DNA of 64,000 nucleotides from Orenia metallireducens (GTDB lineage: Bacteria; Bacillota; Halanaerobiia; Halobacteroidales; Halobacteroidaceae), in assembly GCF_003001995.1 (NCBI RefSeq), contig NZ_PVNB01000008.1, positions 62,001-126,000 of the forward strand, in the 5' to 3' direction. This document shows positions 1-7,930 of this stretch, piece after piece. Each line of letters begins with the position of its first letter. Position 1 is the stretch's first letter. The position numbers were made by a program, and so were the translations under genes. The notes beneath the pieces were generated by a model. The model had not been told where the DNA came from and did not search any database. It was given only the letters and a program-made list of their open reading frames with translations.

Positions 1-323
1 TGATGACACCTTGGGAAGTGATAGAGAAGAGATTAGAGAAGGCAGCCGAGGGCGATTTTATAGTTGCTCTTTATAACCCTAAAAGTAAGAAGAGAATTAA
101 GCAGGTTGAAATAGCTAGGAATATCTTCTTAGAGAATAGGAGTGCTGATACTCCTGTAGGTATCGTGCGTAAGGCTAAACGGGGGGATGAGGAGTTGATT
201 GTTACTACTTTAGCAGAGATGTTAGAACATAAAATTGATATGCTAACTACGGTGATTATAGGAAATTCCCAGACCCTTAAGCAAGGTGATTTAATGGTAA
301 CACCTCGTGGTTATCAGCTATGA
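1..323 (+). CDS. cobJ: Precorrin-3B C17-methyltransferase, C-terminal part
   Basis: This is the 3' end of a SAM-dependent corrin-ring methyltransferase (CobJ/CbiH family), which methylates C17 and contracts the ring during cobalamin synthesis in the cytoplasm. About 107 codons are visible and the reading frame is open at the left edge, so the gene starts outside the window; the methionine at base 3 is internal. Recognisable family blocks are MTPWEVIEKRL, then DFIVALYNPKSKKR, then TTLAEML followed by IDMLTTVIIGNSQT, which match the C-terminal subdomain of CobJ/CbiH. The stop overlaps the cobK start (ATGA), so the two genes are translationally coupled. Whether the protein is fused to another domain upstream cannot be seen. 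Confidence 0.9.
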   Translation, partial: MTPWEVIEKRLEKAAEGDFIVALYNPKSKKRIKQVEIARNIFLENRSADTPVGIVRKAKRGDEELIVTTLAEMLEHKIDMLTTVIIGNSQTLKQGDLMVTPRGYQL

Positions 324-1069
324 TTTTGGTTTTGGCTGGAACTAAAGAGAGTCGAGAGATAATTGACCGGTTACAAGAGATAAATCAGCCTCTATTAGCT
401 TCGGTGGTAACAGATTATGGCTATCAACTCTTAGTAGAATCAGGGGTTGAAGTAATTCAAGAAAAATTATGCTCAGAGAAGATGAAGGCATTAGCTAAAG
501 AAAAGAAGATTAGTATGATTATTGATACAACTCATCCCTTTGCTCAAGAGGTCTCTTTGACTGCAATTAAGGTTACTCAGAGCTTAGGGATAGAGTATTT
601 ACGTTTTGAAAGGGAAAGTCTAGAATTTGCTAATAATGAATTGCTCATCAAGGTTGATAGTTATGAAGAGGCTGCTAAACAAGCTAAAGAGTTTAATAGA
701 ATCCTGTTAACTATTGGGAGTAGAAGGCTCCATTATTTTGTAGAGGAGTTAGAGAACTGGCAGGAGAGGTTAGTGGCAAGGGTACTACCTAATTGGAGGT
801 TTATTAAGGAAGCTAATGAGTTAGGGTTTATCCCTAGAAATTTGATTGGGATGCAGGGACCCTTTACTAAGGAGTTAAATCAAAGGTTATTAGAGGATTA
901 TCAGATTGATGTGCTAGTAACAAAAGCAAGTGGAAGGGTAGGAGGATTGAATACTAAGTTGGAGGCTGCTTTAGACTTAGGAGTCAAGGTGATTTTGATA
1001 ACTAGACCAGCTATCGAATATCCAAGGGTAGTGAGTGATTATCAGAGTTTAATGGAGACATTCAGATAG
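320..1069 (+). CDS. cobK: Precorrin-6A / cobalt-precorrin-6A reductase
   Basis: CobK/CbiJ-family reductase (249 aa, normal length) that uses NADPH to reduce the corrin macrocycle. The N-terminus MILVLAGTKESREI carries the family nucleotide-binding start. DTTHPFA lies at about residues 69-75, TIGSRRL at about 131-137, and the C-terminal half has TKASGRVGG and VKVILITRP. All are typical of this family. The ATG overlaps the cobJ stop by four bases. The stop TAG at 1067-1069 is also the first triplet of a palindromic repeat. It belongs to the cobalamin cluster; anaerobic (CbiJ) versus aerobic (CobK) use cannot be told from this gene alone, but cbiX and cbiA in the same window favour the early-cobalt route. 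Confidence 0.9.
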   Translation: MILVLAGTKESREIIDRLQEINQPLLASVVTDYGYQLLVESGVEVIQEKLCSEKMKALAKEKKISMIIDTTHPFAQEVSLTAIKVTQSLGIEYLRFERESLEFANNELLIKVDSYEEAAKQAKEFNRILLTIGSRRLHYFVEELENWQERLVARVLPNWRFIKEANELGFIPRNLIGMQGPFTKELNQRLLEDYQIDVLVTKASGRVGGLNTKLEAALDLGVKVILITRPAIEYPRVVSDYQSLMETFR

Positions 1070-1132
1070 TGTGAGTGATTAGTGGGAGTGTGAGAAAAAG
1101 CTAATAAAAGACTCACCCCCACACTTACACTA
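1067..1132. repeat. Imperfect palindrome joining two convergent stop codons
   Basis: Left arm TAGTGTGAGTG... and right arm ...CACACTTACACTA are imperfect inverted complements around an A-rich loop at about 1095-1110. The outermost TAG is the stop of cobK on the plus strand, and the reverse complement of the outermost CTA is the TAG stop of the small minus-strand gene. It could act as a bidirectional terminator-like hairpin but has no long T-run. It belongs to the dispersed repeat set discussed in the findings. Confidence 0.7.
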
Positions 1133-1261
1133 TTTCTTATTATAAGCCAATAAGATAACTTCTTTATCTGGGTGATCTTGATTGATCTTATCTTCAATCT
1201 TCTTAATCTCTGCCAACTCTGTTTGACTCAATTTAGAGAATTGATAATTTTCCATAGACAT
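1130..1261 (-). CDS. Small hypothetical protein, 43 aa
   Basis: Not recognised. A 43-aa charged protein starting MSMENYQFSKLSQTELAEIK and ending in a lysine-rich tail (LLAYNKK). The start at 1261 is supported by an excellent ribosome binding site read on the minus strand (CAGGAGGTGATA, about 1264-1275) with correct spacing; a longer in-frame reading from 1396 would run through a dispersed palindrome and has no such site. The central part (TELAEIKKIEDKINQDH) looks helical and amphipathic. It lies between cobK (convergent) and cobU (divergent), so it is not part of the cob operon. The strong site suggests a real gene. Function unknown; there is no signal peptide or membrane segment. Confidence 0.6.
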   Translation of the reverse strand: MSMENYQFSKLSQTELAEIKKIEDKINQDHPDKEVILLAYNKK

Positions 1262-1333
1262 ATTATCACCTCCTGTATTATCAGCATGGCTCTTTATTAG
1301 TGGATTTATACAGATTAGCTGATGATGCTTAAT

Positions 1334-1403
1334 GGGTATAGTGCGACACTTTGGTCGCTGGCTAATAGCTACTAGCCAGAAGCTAAACTGTCCCAATATT
1401 CAT
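1334..1403. repeat. Dispersed palindromic element, GCGACA-type outer arms
   Basis: Outer arms GGGTATAGTGCGACACTTT and AAACTGTCCCAATAT are approximate inverted complements and enclose an inner hairpin CTGGCTAATAGCT / ACTAGCCAG. The same outer arms recur at 24777-24902 and, on one side, at 54589, with different inner sequences. Confidence 0.75.
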
Positions 1404-1451
1404 TCTTCTACTAATATAAGAGGGTTATATCATCACAAAGGAGAGGTTCAA

Positions 1452-2051
1452 TTGAGCAGATTAATTTTAGTTTTAGGTGGAGCCAGAAGTGGTAAGAGTA
1501 GCTTTGCTGAAGAGATTGTGACTAAGCTTGGAGGATTAGATGTTACTTATCTTGCTACTTCAGAAGTTAGAGACCAAGAGATGGCAGATAGAGTAGCACA
1601 TCATCAAAATTCTAGACCGGCAGAATGGACTACTATTGAGGAGTCCAGGTATATAAGTGATGTTTTAGGTGATTTGAATGAGGGGGCAGTAGTCTTATTA
1701 GATTGTTTAACTTTATTGATTTCAAATCTATTATTAGATGATGAAGAATTTGGAGAAGGAGACTATGGTTTTAATAGAATGGATAAAGAAGAAGAGATTA
1801 TTGTTGAAGTTAAGAGGATTATTGGAGAAGCCAAAGAGAGAAATTTAACTTTAGTAGTTGTTTCTAATGAAGTTGGTCAAGGCTTAGTTCCAACTTATAA
1901 ATTAGGTAGGGTTTATCGGGATATTGTTGGTCAAGTCAATCAATTAGTGGCAAGTGAAGCTGATGAGGTCTATATTACTTATGCAGGAATACCAGTAGAG
2001 ATTAAAGAATTAGGTATGAAAATAAAAAGACAATTTACAATGGATAATTGA
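1452..2051 (+). CDS. cobU: Adenosylcobinamide kinase / cobinamide-phosphate guanylyltransferase
   Basis: Bifunctional CobU/CobP enzyme (199 aa): phosphorylates adenosylcobinamide and transfers GMP from GTP, giving AdoCbi-GDP for CobS. The P-loop GARSGKSS is at residues 10-17. The AHHQNSRPAEW block at 49-59 holds the His region that is guanylylated in the family, and SNEVGQGLVP is at 138-147. A TTG start at 1452 was chosen because AAGGAGAGG lies six bases upstream and the protein then begins LSRLILVLGG as in homologues; a longer reading from 1332 would translate a palindromic repeat. The last residues (QFTMDN) are encoded by sequence resembling one arm of an intergenic repeat. Confidence 0.92.
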   Translation: MSRLILVLGGARSGKSSFAEEIVTKLGGLDVTYLATSEVRDQEMADRVAHHQNSRPAEWTTIEESRYISDVLGDLNEGAVVLLDCLTLLISNLLLDDEEFGEGDYGFNRMDKEEEIIVEVKRIIGEAKERNLTLVVVSNEVGQGLVPTYKLGRVYRDIVGQVNQLVASEADEVYITYAGIPVEIKELGMKIKRQFTMDN

Positions 2052-2141
2052 TAATATATAGTTAAAGTTCAAAATATAAAAACATTAGGATATTTAACAA
2101 TTATAGATCAAGCTAATTGTTAATTGTACATTGTCAATTGA
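2029..2141. repeat. Degenerate inverted repeat between cobU and cobQ1
   Basis: The CAATTTACAATGGATAATTG-like left side (3' end of cobU) and the TTAATTGTACATTGTCAATTG right side (2120-2140) are loosely complementary. The same TTAATTGTACATTAT word forms a perfect hairpin at 15776-15813. The match is imperfect, so this is offered as a probable member of the family only. Confidence 0.4.
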
Positions 2142-2157
2142 ATTTGGAGGTAAAGCA

Positions 2158-3669
2158 ATGGCTAAAACAATTATGTTACAGGGAACCTCATCAAATGTAG
2201 GTAAGAGTATTCTGGCTACCGCACTCTGTCGAATCTTTACTCAAGATGGTTATCAGGTTGCCCCCTTTAAATCTTGGAATATGGCCTTGAACTCCTATGT
2301 AACGGCTGATGGTGGTGAGATTGGTCGGGCTCAAGCAATTCAAGCAGATGCAGCAGATGTTGAGATCGGTGTAGATATGCAACCTTTTTTGATTAAACCT
2401 AAGGGTGATGGTCAAGCTCAAGTTATAGTGAAAGGAAGACCAATAGGTGATTTTGGAGTCGATAGAAAGGATCCAGAGTATATTGAATGGGCAATGGAGA
2501 TTATAGATAGTTCTCTACGGAGATTATCTGCTCAATATGAACTGATAGTTTTAGAAGGTGCAGGAAGTCCAGCCGAGATTAATATCAAGGATAAGGATAT
2601 TGCCAATATGAAGGTGGCCAAATTGAATCAGACTCCAGTATTATTGGTAGCAGATATTGATCGAGGTGGAGCTTTAGCAGCAGTGGTAGGGACTTTGAAG
2701 TTATTAGAGCCAGAAGAGAGAGATTTGGTTAAAGGGATTATCTTGAATAAGTTTCGGGGAGATTTTGAGTTATTGAAATCTGGAATTGATATCTTAGAAG
2801 AAAAGACAGGAAAGCCTGTATTAGGTGTAATACCCTATCTAAAGGATATCAGAATTCCAGCCGAGGATTCAGTTGCTTTAGCTGACTTTTGTAAGCAAGA
2901 AGGAGAGGTTAAGATTGGAATAATTAACCTCCCTCATATCTCTAACTTTACTGACTTTGATTCTTTGGCTTATGAAGTAGGGGTAGAAGTGGATTATCTG
3001 GGAGCAGATGCTGATTTGAATAATTATGATGCTATTATTATCCCAGGTACTAAGAATACCATCCTTGATTTAAACTACCTTCATACCAGTGGTTTGGCAA
3101 GGAAGATAATTGCTCAAGCCAATGCTGGCAAGACTGTGATAGGTATCTGTGGTGGCTATCAGATGTTAGGTAAGAAGTTGATGGATCCAGAGTTAGTAGA
3201 GGGTAGGATTAGACAGATAATAGGTTTAGGCTTGCTAGATGTAGAGACTACTTTCAGTAAAGAGAAGAGGACCTATCAGGTGAGTGGAAGAGTTTATAGT
3301 GATTTAGATCTTTTTAGAGTATTGAAAAATGAGCTAATAACAGGCTATGAGATTCATATGGGAGATACTAAACTTGCTAATAATGCCCAAGCTCTCTTTA
3401 AGATAGAGGCTCGTTCTAAGGTGCAGGTAGATCTTCTTGATGGTTGCTATAATCAAGATCTTAGAGTCTGGGGAACCTATCTCCATGGTATTTTCGATAA
3501 TGATAACTTTAGAAGAGTATTTATCAATTCCTTACGGAGAGATAAAGGCTTAAAGGAGTTAGCGAAGGAGTGCTCTACTAGAAAGGCTTTAGTGGAGAGT
3601 TATGATAATTTGACTGAAGTTGTTAGAGGGAATTTGGATATGGATAAAATTTATCAGATTATAGAATAG
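2158..3669 (+). CDS. cobQ: Cobyric acid synthase, divergent copy 1
   Basis: CobQ/CbiP glutamine amidotransferase (503 aa): amidates peripheral carboxylates of adenosylcobyrinic acid a,c-diamide using ATP and glutamine. The N-terminal dethiobiotin-synthase-like ATPase starts GTSSNVGKS (9-17). The class-I amidotransferase half has GICGGYQMLG with nucleophile Cys331 and YLHGIFDN with His443. ATG 2158 follows GGAGG at good spacing, so the in-frame codons upstream were excluded. Oddities relative to copy 2 and the usual family pattern: W40 replaces Q in the SQNMALNS motif, VDMQPFLIKP replaces VDMNPILLKP, and the segment after VIVKGRPIGDF is rewritten. It keeps ADIDRGG (R169). Probably derived from a duplication with copy 2; activity or substrate may have shifted. 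Confidence 0.85.
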   Translation: MAKTIMLQGTSSNVGKSILATALCRIFTQDGYQVAPFKSWNMALNSYVTADGGEIGRAQAIQADAADVEIGVDMQPFLIKPKGDGQAQVIVKGRPIGDFGVDRKDPEYIEWAMEIIDSSLRRLSAQYELIVLEGAGSPAEINIKDKDIANMKVAKLNQTPVLLVADIDRGGALAAVVGTLKLLEPEERDLVKGIILNKFRGDFELLKSGIDILEEKTGKPVLGVIPYLKDIRIPAEDSVALADFCKQEGEVKIGIINLPHISNFTDFDSLAYEVGVEVDYLGADADLNNYDAIIIPGTKNTILDLNYLHTSGLARKIIAQANAGKTVIGICGGYQMLGKKLMDPELVEGRIRQIIGLGLLDVETTFSKEKRTYQVSGRVYSDLDLFRVLKNELITGYEIHMGDTKLANNAQALFKIEARSKVQVDLLDGCYNQDLRVWGTYLHGIFDNDNFRRVFINSLRRDKGLKELAKECSTRKALVESYDNLTEVVRGNLDMDKIYQIIE

Positions 3670-3687
3670 GGTAAGATTGATTAATCA

Positions 3688-3742
3688 TAAGTTTAAGCTT
3701 AAGTAGAATTTTTGTTTTTACTCAAACTCAATCTTAAACTTA
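3688..3742. repeat. Imperfect palindrome, TAAGTTTAAGCTTAAG type
   Basis: Left arm TAAGTTTAAGCTTAAGTAG and right arm ACTCAAACTCAATCTTAAAC... pair imperfectly around a T-rich loop. A close relative with the same arms and TTTTTACT centre lies after hemB at 22639-22699. Confidence 0.65.
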
Positions 3743-3762
3743 CAATATAGGATGGTGATAAA

Positions 3763-5277
3763 TTGGCACAGACAATTATGTTTCAGGGAACAGGCTCTCA
3801 TGTTGGTAAGAGTATTTTAAGTTCTGCTTTATGTAGAATCTTAGTAGAGGATGGCTATCGGGTGGCACCCTTTAAATCTCAGAATATGGCTTTGAACTCT
3901 TATGTTACTAGAGCTGGTGGTGAGATTGGACGAGCTCAAGCAGTACAGGCTGAAGCAGCAAAGATAGCAGCAACAGTAGATATGAATCCTATTTTACTAA
4001 AGCCAACAGAGGATATTAGCTCCCAAGTGATTATCCATGGTAGAGCAGTTAAGAATATGACTGCCCAGGAGTACTTTAATGACAATTTATTTGGTTTAGC
4101 GGCGATTAAAGCTTCCTTAAAGAGATTAAAAGAAGCTTATCAAATGATTGTAATAGAGGGTGCCGGAAGTCCTGCTGAGATAAATTTACGGGAGGTTGAT
4201 TTAGTCAATATGAGAGTAGCCAAATTGGCAGCTGCTCCTGTTATCTTAGTAGCAGATATTGACCCTGGAGGAGTATTTGCTAGTATTATTGGAACCTTTG
4301 AATTATTGAATCAGGAAGAACGGAGTAGAATTAAAGGGATTATTATCAATAAGTTCCGAGGAGAAGTCCAGAGGCTAAAGAAGGGGATAGCCTATCTTGA
4401 AAAAGAGACAGGGGTACCGGTTTTGGGAGTAATCCCTTATTTTAAAGATTTCAAGCTTCCAGAAGAGGATGCAATTCCAAGTTATATTCAAGGCAGTGAG
4501 GATTATCAGTTAGATATTGGGATAATTAGCTTGCCCCATATCTCTAACTTTACAGACTTTGATAGCTTAGTCCAGGAGCCTGGTGTGAGAGTTCGTTATC
4601 TTAAGACTGAAGATAGTCTAGAAGAAGTTGATGCAATTATCTTGCCTGGGACGAAGAATACTATTGGAGACTTAGAGTACCTTTATGAAAGTGGAGTTGC
4701 AGAAGAGATTATTAAAAGAGCTAATAAAGGGACTACGTTAGTTGGAATCTGTGGTGGTTATCAGATCTTAGGTAAGAGTATCTATGATCCCTTTAAGGTA
4801 GAGTCTGAAAAAGAAAGTATTAAGGGTCTAGGATTATTAGATATGATAACTACCCTAGAGCAGCAGAAGACTACAAATCAAGTTAGAGCTAAACTGCTCT
4901 CTAAAGATATATTTATGGAGTTATATGAAGATATTTTGGAAGGTTATGAGATACATCTGGGTCAGAGTGAGTTGGGGGAAGGGAGTAAGCCTTTGATAGA
5001 GATAGTTAAACGGTCTGATCAAGGAGTCTCTATTATAGATGGGGCTTACAATCAAAAGGGCAATGTCTGGGGAACTTATCTTCATGGTATCTTTGATAAT
5101 GACCACTTTAGAAGAAAGTTTATCAATAAGTTGAGAGTGGATAAAGGCTTAGCTCCTATCAAATCTGAGCTCTTTAATATCAAAGCCAAGAGAGAAGAGG
5201 CTTATGATAAACTGGCTATATTGGTTAGAGAGAATCTAGATATGGAAAAGTTATATCAGATCATAGGAGTGAAGTAA
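3763..5277 (+). CDS. cobQ: Cobyric acid synthase, copy 2
   Basis: Second CobQ/CbiP (504 aa), in tandem with copy 1. It carries GTGSHVGKS at 9-17, the canonical SQNMALNSYV (Q40) and VDMNPILLKP, GICGGYQILG with Cys330, and YLHGIFDN with His441. It therefore looks like the orthodox enzyme, except that the family motif ADIDRGG reads ADIDPGG (P168). Start is TTG 3763 with GGATGGTGAT upstream. It is followed after two bases by cbiB, so the two are probably one transcript. The pair differ at complementary motif positions (W40/R169 in copy 1, Q40/P168 in copy 2), which argues for subfunctionalisation and not simple redundancy. Confidence 0.9.
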   Translation: MAQTIMFQGTGSHVGKSILSSALCRILVEDGYRVAPFKSQNMALNSYVTRAGGEIGRAQAVQAEAAKIAATVDMNPILLKPTEDISSQVIIHGRAVKNMTAQEYFNDNLFGLAAIKASLKRLKEAYQMIVIEGAGSPAEINLREVDLVNMRVAKLAAAPVILVADIDPGGVFASIIGTFELLNQEERSRIKGIIINKFRGEVQRLKKGIAYLEKETGVPVLGVIPYFKDFKLPEEDAIPSYIQGSEDYQLDIGIISLPHISNFTDFDSLVQEPGVRVRYLKTEDSLEEVDAIILPGTKNTIGDLEYLYESGVAEEIIKRANKGTTLVGICGGYQILGKSIYDPFKVESEKESIKGLGLLDMITTLEQQKTTNQVRAKLLSKDIFMELYEDILEGYEIHLGQSELGEGSKPLIEIVKRSDQGVSIIDGAYNQKGNVWGTYLHGIFDNDHFRRKFINKLRVDKGLAPIKSELFNIKAKREEAYDKLAILVRENLDMEKLYQIIGVK

Positions 5278-5279
5278 CT

Positions 5280-6230
5280 ATGAGAGAAGAGCTGATATTA
5301 ATTGTAGCAGTTATCATAGATTTAATCATTGGAGACCCTAATTTTTATCCCCATCCAGTAATCATTATAGGAAAGATCATCAATTATCTAGAAAAAAACT
5401 TTAGAAAGTTAGTTACAACTAAAAGAGGAGAGAGAATAGCTGGTCTGATTTTAGCAATTTTAATAATCACTTTGACTTATATCACGTCAAAAGCTATAAT
5501 CTATTATTCTTATCGAGTTAATTATTATTTAGGACTAATGGTCAATATCTGGTTATTATCAACGACTATTGCAATTAAAGGATTAGTGCAAGCTGGCTTT
5601 GCAGTCTATCAAGGACTATTAGCAGGAAATTTGGAGTTAGCACGAAAACAGTTGGGCTGGATTGTAGGTAGAGATACCAATAATTTAGCAGAAGGTGAGG
5701 TAGTCAGAGGGACTATTGAAACCCTTGCTGAGAATACCAGTGATGGGATAATTGCTCCTATCTTTTATGGGATGCTTGGTGGCCTTCCTTTAGCAATGAC
5801 CTATAAGGCAGTCAACACCTTAGACTCGATGTTAGGGTATAAGAATCAAAGATATCGTTATTTCGGGTGGGCGGCAGCTAGGCTAGATGATTTAGCCAAT
5901 TGGATTCCAGCTAGAATAACAGCTTGTTTATACATATTAATAGCTTTAATCAAGGGTAAGGATTGGAGAAATGCCATTAGAATTATCTTAAGAGATGCTA
6001 GAAAGCACCCTAGTCCTAATGCTGGATATCCTGAAGCAGCTATAGCAGGAAGCTTAAATATTCGCTTAGGTGGGGTTAATTATTATCAAGGTGAGGAGAG
6101 TTTTAGAGCTTATTTAGGTGATGCTAGGAAGGAATTTGATAAGGAGCAGATTCAAGATACTATCAGTTTGATGTATTGGAATGTAGGGTTATTTTTGGTG
6201 ATTTATTATTTGATTCGATTATTTTATTAA
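5280..6230 (+). CDS. cbiB: Adenosylcobinamide-phosphate synthase
   Basis: CbiB (CobD in Pseudomonas naming), 316 aa, an integral membrane enzyme that attaches (R)-1-amino-2-propanol phosphate, or free aminopropanol, to adenosylcobyric acid. Family marks are DLIIGDPNFYPHPV near the N-terminus, ETLAENTSDGIIAPIFY in the middle, NTLDSMLGYKN, and HPSPNAGYPEAAIAGSLNIR near the end. Hydrophobic helices occur at about residues 5-25, 55-75, 85-105 and 295-315. ATG 5280 follows the cobQ2 stop by two bases, with AGGAG in the end of cobQ2. Its aminopropanol-phosphate substrate is provided by pduX and cobD downstream. Confidence 0.93.
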   Translation: MREELILIVAVIIDLIIGDPNFYPHPVIIIGKIINYLEKNFRKLVTTKRGERIAGLILAILIITLTYITSKAIIYYSYRVNYYLGLMVNIWLLSTTIAIKGLVQAGFAVYQGLLAGNLELARKQLGWIVGRDTNNLAEGEVVRGTIETLAENTSDGIIAPIFYGMLGGLPLAMTYKAVNTLDSMLGYKNQRYRYFGWAAARLDDLANWIPARITACLYILIALIKGKDWRNAIRIILRDARKHPSPNAGYPEAAIAGSLNIRLGGVNYYQGEESFRAYLGDARKEFDKEQIQDTISLMYWNVGLFLVIYYLIRLFY

Positions 6231-6249
6231 GTTTAGTAATATATAAGGA

Positions 6250-6365
6250 GATAGCGACAGTTTCACTTTTAAAAAATCACAACTTCTCTAACCCCTCTTA
6301 ATCTTAAGAGGGGGACTCAATTTCCTCTCTCTTTAGATAAAGAGAGAGGTTAGGAGAGAGTTTGA
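6250..6365. repeat. Double-hairpin repeat element before cbiA
   Basis: Two perfect hairpins sit inside a shared outer stem: CCCCTCTTAA / TTAAGAGGGG (6292-6301 / 6304-6313, 10 bp) and CCTCTCTCTTTA / TAAAGAGAGAGG (6324-6335 / 6338-6349, 12 bp). The outer stem pairs AACTTCTCTAACC (about 6281-6293) with GGTTAGGAGAGAGTT (about 6348-6362). Upstream GCGACAGTTT resembles the arm word of the elements at 1334 and 24777. As RNA it would form a three-way junction. There is no T-run, so it is more likely a repeat than a terminator. Confidence 0.75.
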
Positions 6366-6404
6366 GTTTTTAATTGTAAAATAAGTAGTTGAAGAGGAGG
6401 TGTA

Positions 6405-7775
6405 ATGATGTATCCTAGAATAGTCATAGCAGGAACTCAAAGTGGGGTAGGAAAGACTACAGTGGCGATAGGATTGATGGCTGCTTTGAGTAAAAAAGGT
6501 TATCAGGTACAGCCTTATAAGGTAGGTCCAGATTATATCGATCCAGGGTTTCATACCCTAATCACAGGAAATTCTTCTCGAAATTTAGATAGCTATTTCT
6601 TAGGAGAGGATGGTGTCAAGGAGTCTTTTGTGAACTCTGCTACGAAAGCAGATATTTCGATTATTGAAGGGGTAATGGGCTTATTTGATGGAAAGCAGGG
6701 GCAGCAGGATAAGGGGAGTACCGCCGATATAGCCAAAATTTTAGATGCTCCTGTTATTTTAATATTGGATGTGAAGAAGGTGGCAAGAAGTGCTGCAGCC
6801 TTAGCCTATGGTTATAAGAACTTTGATTCTAAGCTAAATATTGTAGGAGTTATCTTAAATAATGTTGGTAGTGATAGGCATTATAGGATGGTGAAGGAAG
6901 CAATTGAAGCTGAGGTTGGGTTAAGGGTATTGGGATATCTACCTCGCCAAAAGGAGCTATCTCTACCTGAAAGACATTTAGGGTTAGTACCTACTGCTGA
7001 GAGCAAGAAACTCAGAGAATTTATCGATAGACTAGTTAAATTAATGGAAGAGTATGTTAATTTAGAAGAAATTCTTTCTTTAGCTAAAGCTGTTTCTAAT
7101 CTCAAGTTAAACTCTAGAGAACTATTTATTAAGAATTCTAAGTATCCAGTTACTCTAGGAATAGCTTATGACCAAGCTTTTAACTTTTATTATCAGGACA
7201 ATTTTGATATTTTAGAAGGTTTAGGTGCAAAATTGAAATTTTTTAGTCCGATTAAAGACAAAGAAGTACCTGAAGTTGATGGGCTTTATATCGGTGGAGG
7301 ATTTCCAGAGAGCTTCTTGTCGGAGTTATCGGAAAATAAAAGTATGAAAGAGAGTATCTATCAACAGGTTAAAGCTGGATTGCCGATTTATGCTGAATGT
7401 GGGGGCTTGATGTATTTAACAGAAGGGATTAATAATTTTGATGGTACTTTCTTTTCAATGGTGGGAGCAATTCCTGTTCAAGTGAAGATGGAGAATAGAC
7501 TACAGGCGATGGGATATGTTAAGGCTGTAGCTACTAAGGATAATCTCTTGTTAAAAGCAGGTCAAGAGGTCAAAGGCCATGAGTTTCATTATTCTAAATT
7601 GATCAATCTAACAGAGGATGATAATTATGCCTATCAACTCTTTGGTGGTAAAGGAGCAGAGGGCAGATATGAAGGGATGGCTGTTAATAATTTATTGGCT
7701 AGTTATCTACATCTTCATTTTGGGTCTAATTTAGATATGGTCAAGAGATTTTTGGCAATTTGTAGGAATGATTGA
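6405..7775 (+). CDS. cbiA: Cobyrinate a,c-diamide synthase
   Basis: CbiA (456 aa) amidates the a and c carboxylates of (cobalt-)cobyrinic acid with ATP and glutamine. The N-terminal P-loop GTQSGVGKTT is at residues 10-19, followed by QPYKVGPDYIDPGFH and IIEGVMGLFDG. The C-terminal glutamine amidotransferase domain has the nucleophile in YAECGGLMYL, MGYV and SYLHLHFGSN. Start at ATG 6405 (an ATGATG pair) follows GAGGAGGTG. It is separated from cbiB by a double-hairpin repeat. Length is normal for the family. Presence of CbiA and not CobB naming suggests the anaerobic route but does not prove it. Confidence 0.93.
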   Translation: MMYPRIVIAGTQSGVGKTTVAIGLMAALSKKGYQVQPYKVGPDYIDPGFHTLITGNSSRNLDSYFLGEDGVKESFVNSATKADISIIEGVMGLFDGKQGQQDKGSTADIAKILDAPVILILDVKKVARSAAALAYGYKNFDSKLNIVGVILNNVGSDRHYRMVKEAIEAEVGLRVLGYLPRQKELSLPERHLGLVPTAESKKLREFIDRLVKLMEEYVNLEEILSLAKAVSNLKLNSRELFIKNSKYPVTLGIAYDQAFNFYYQDNFDILEGLGAKLKFFSPIKDKEVPEVDGLYIGGGFPESFLSELSENKSMKESIYQQVKAGLPIYAECGGLMYLTEGINNFDGTFFSMVGAIPVQVKMENRLQAMGYVKAVATKDNLLLKAGQEVKGHEFHYSKLINLTEDDNYAYQLFGGKGAEGRYEGMAVNNLLASYLHLHFGSNLDMVKRFLAICRND

Positions 7776-7830
7776 TATAGTTATAAGTCATTTTATACAC
7801 AAGCAAAGTATATTATTTTCTTTTAAAAAA

Positions 7831-7860
7831 TTTCAATATTATAACAATCTATGTTATAAT
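7831..7860 (+). promoter_or_regulatory. Probable sigma-A promoter for the barrel-like gene
   Basis: A consensus TATAAT lies at 7855-7860 with a weak -35-like TTTCAA at 7831-7836 (18-bp spacing), about 70 bases ahead of the start at 7931. The -10 is convincing, the -35 is not. It suggests the 7931 gene, and perhaps the cobO-cobS genes after it, can be transcribed separately from cbiA. Confidence 0.45.
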
Positions 7861-7930
7861 ATTGCAAGGAAAAATAATACAGGTTAGAGAAAATTTAAAC
7901 TTTCTCTAATTGCTTAAGGGAGTGTATAAG

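Noticed and set aside
1262-1396. N-terminal extension of the small minus-strand gene
   Set aside because: It would translate a dispersed palindrome and lacks a ribosome site, whereas the start at 1261 has an excellent one.
1332-1451. Longer cobU reading from 1332
   Set aside because: It runs through the same palindrome; TTG 1452 has a good site and gives the family N-terminus.
7776-7930. Cobalamin riboswitch in the cob cluster gaps
   Set aside because: No B12-box GCCACTG-type sequence or long structured leader was seen in any gap of the cob region; it may lie upstream of the window.
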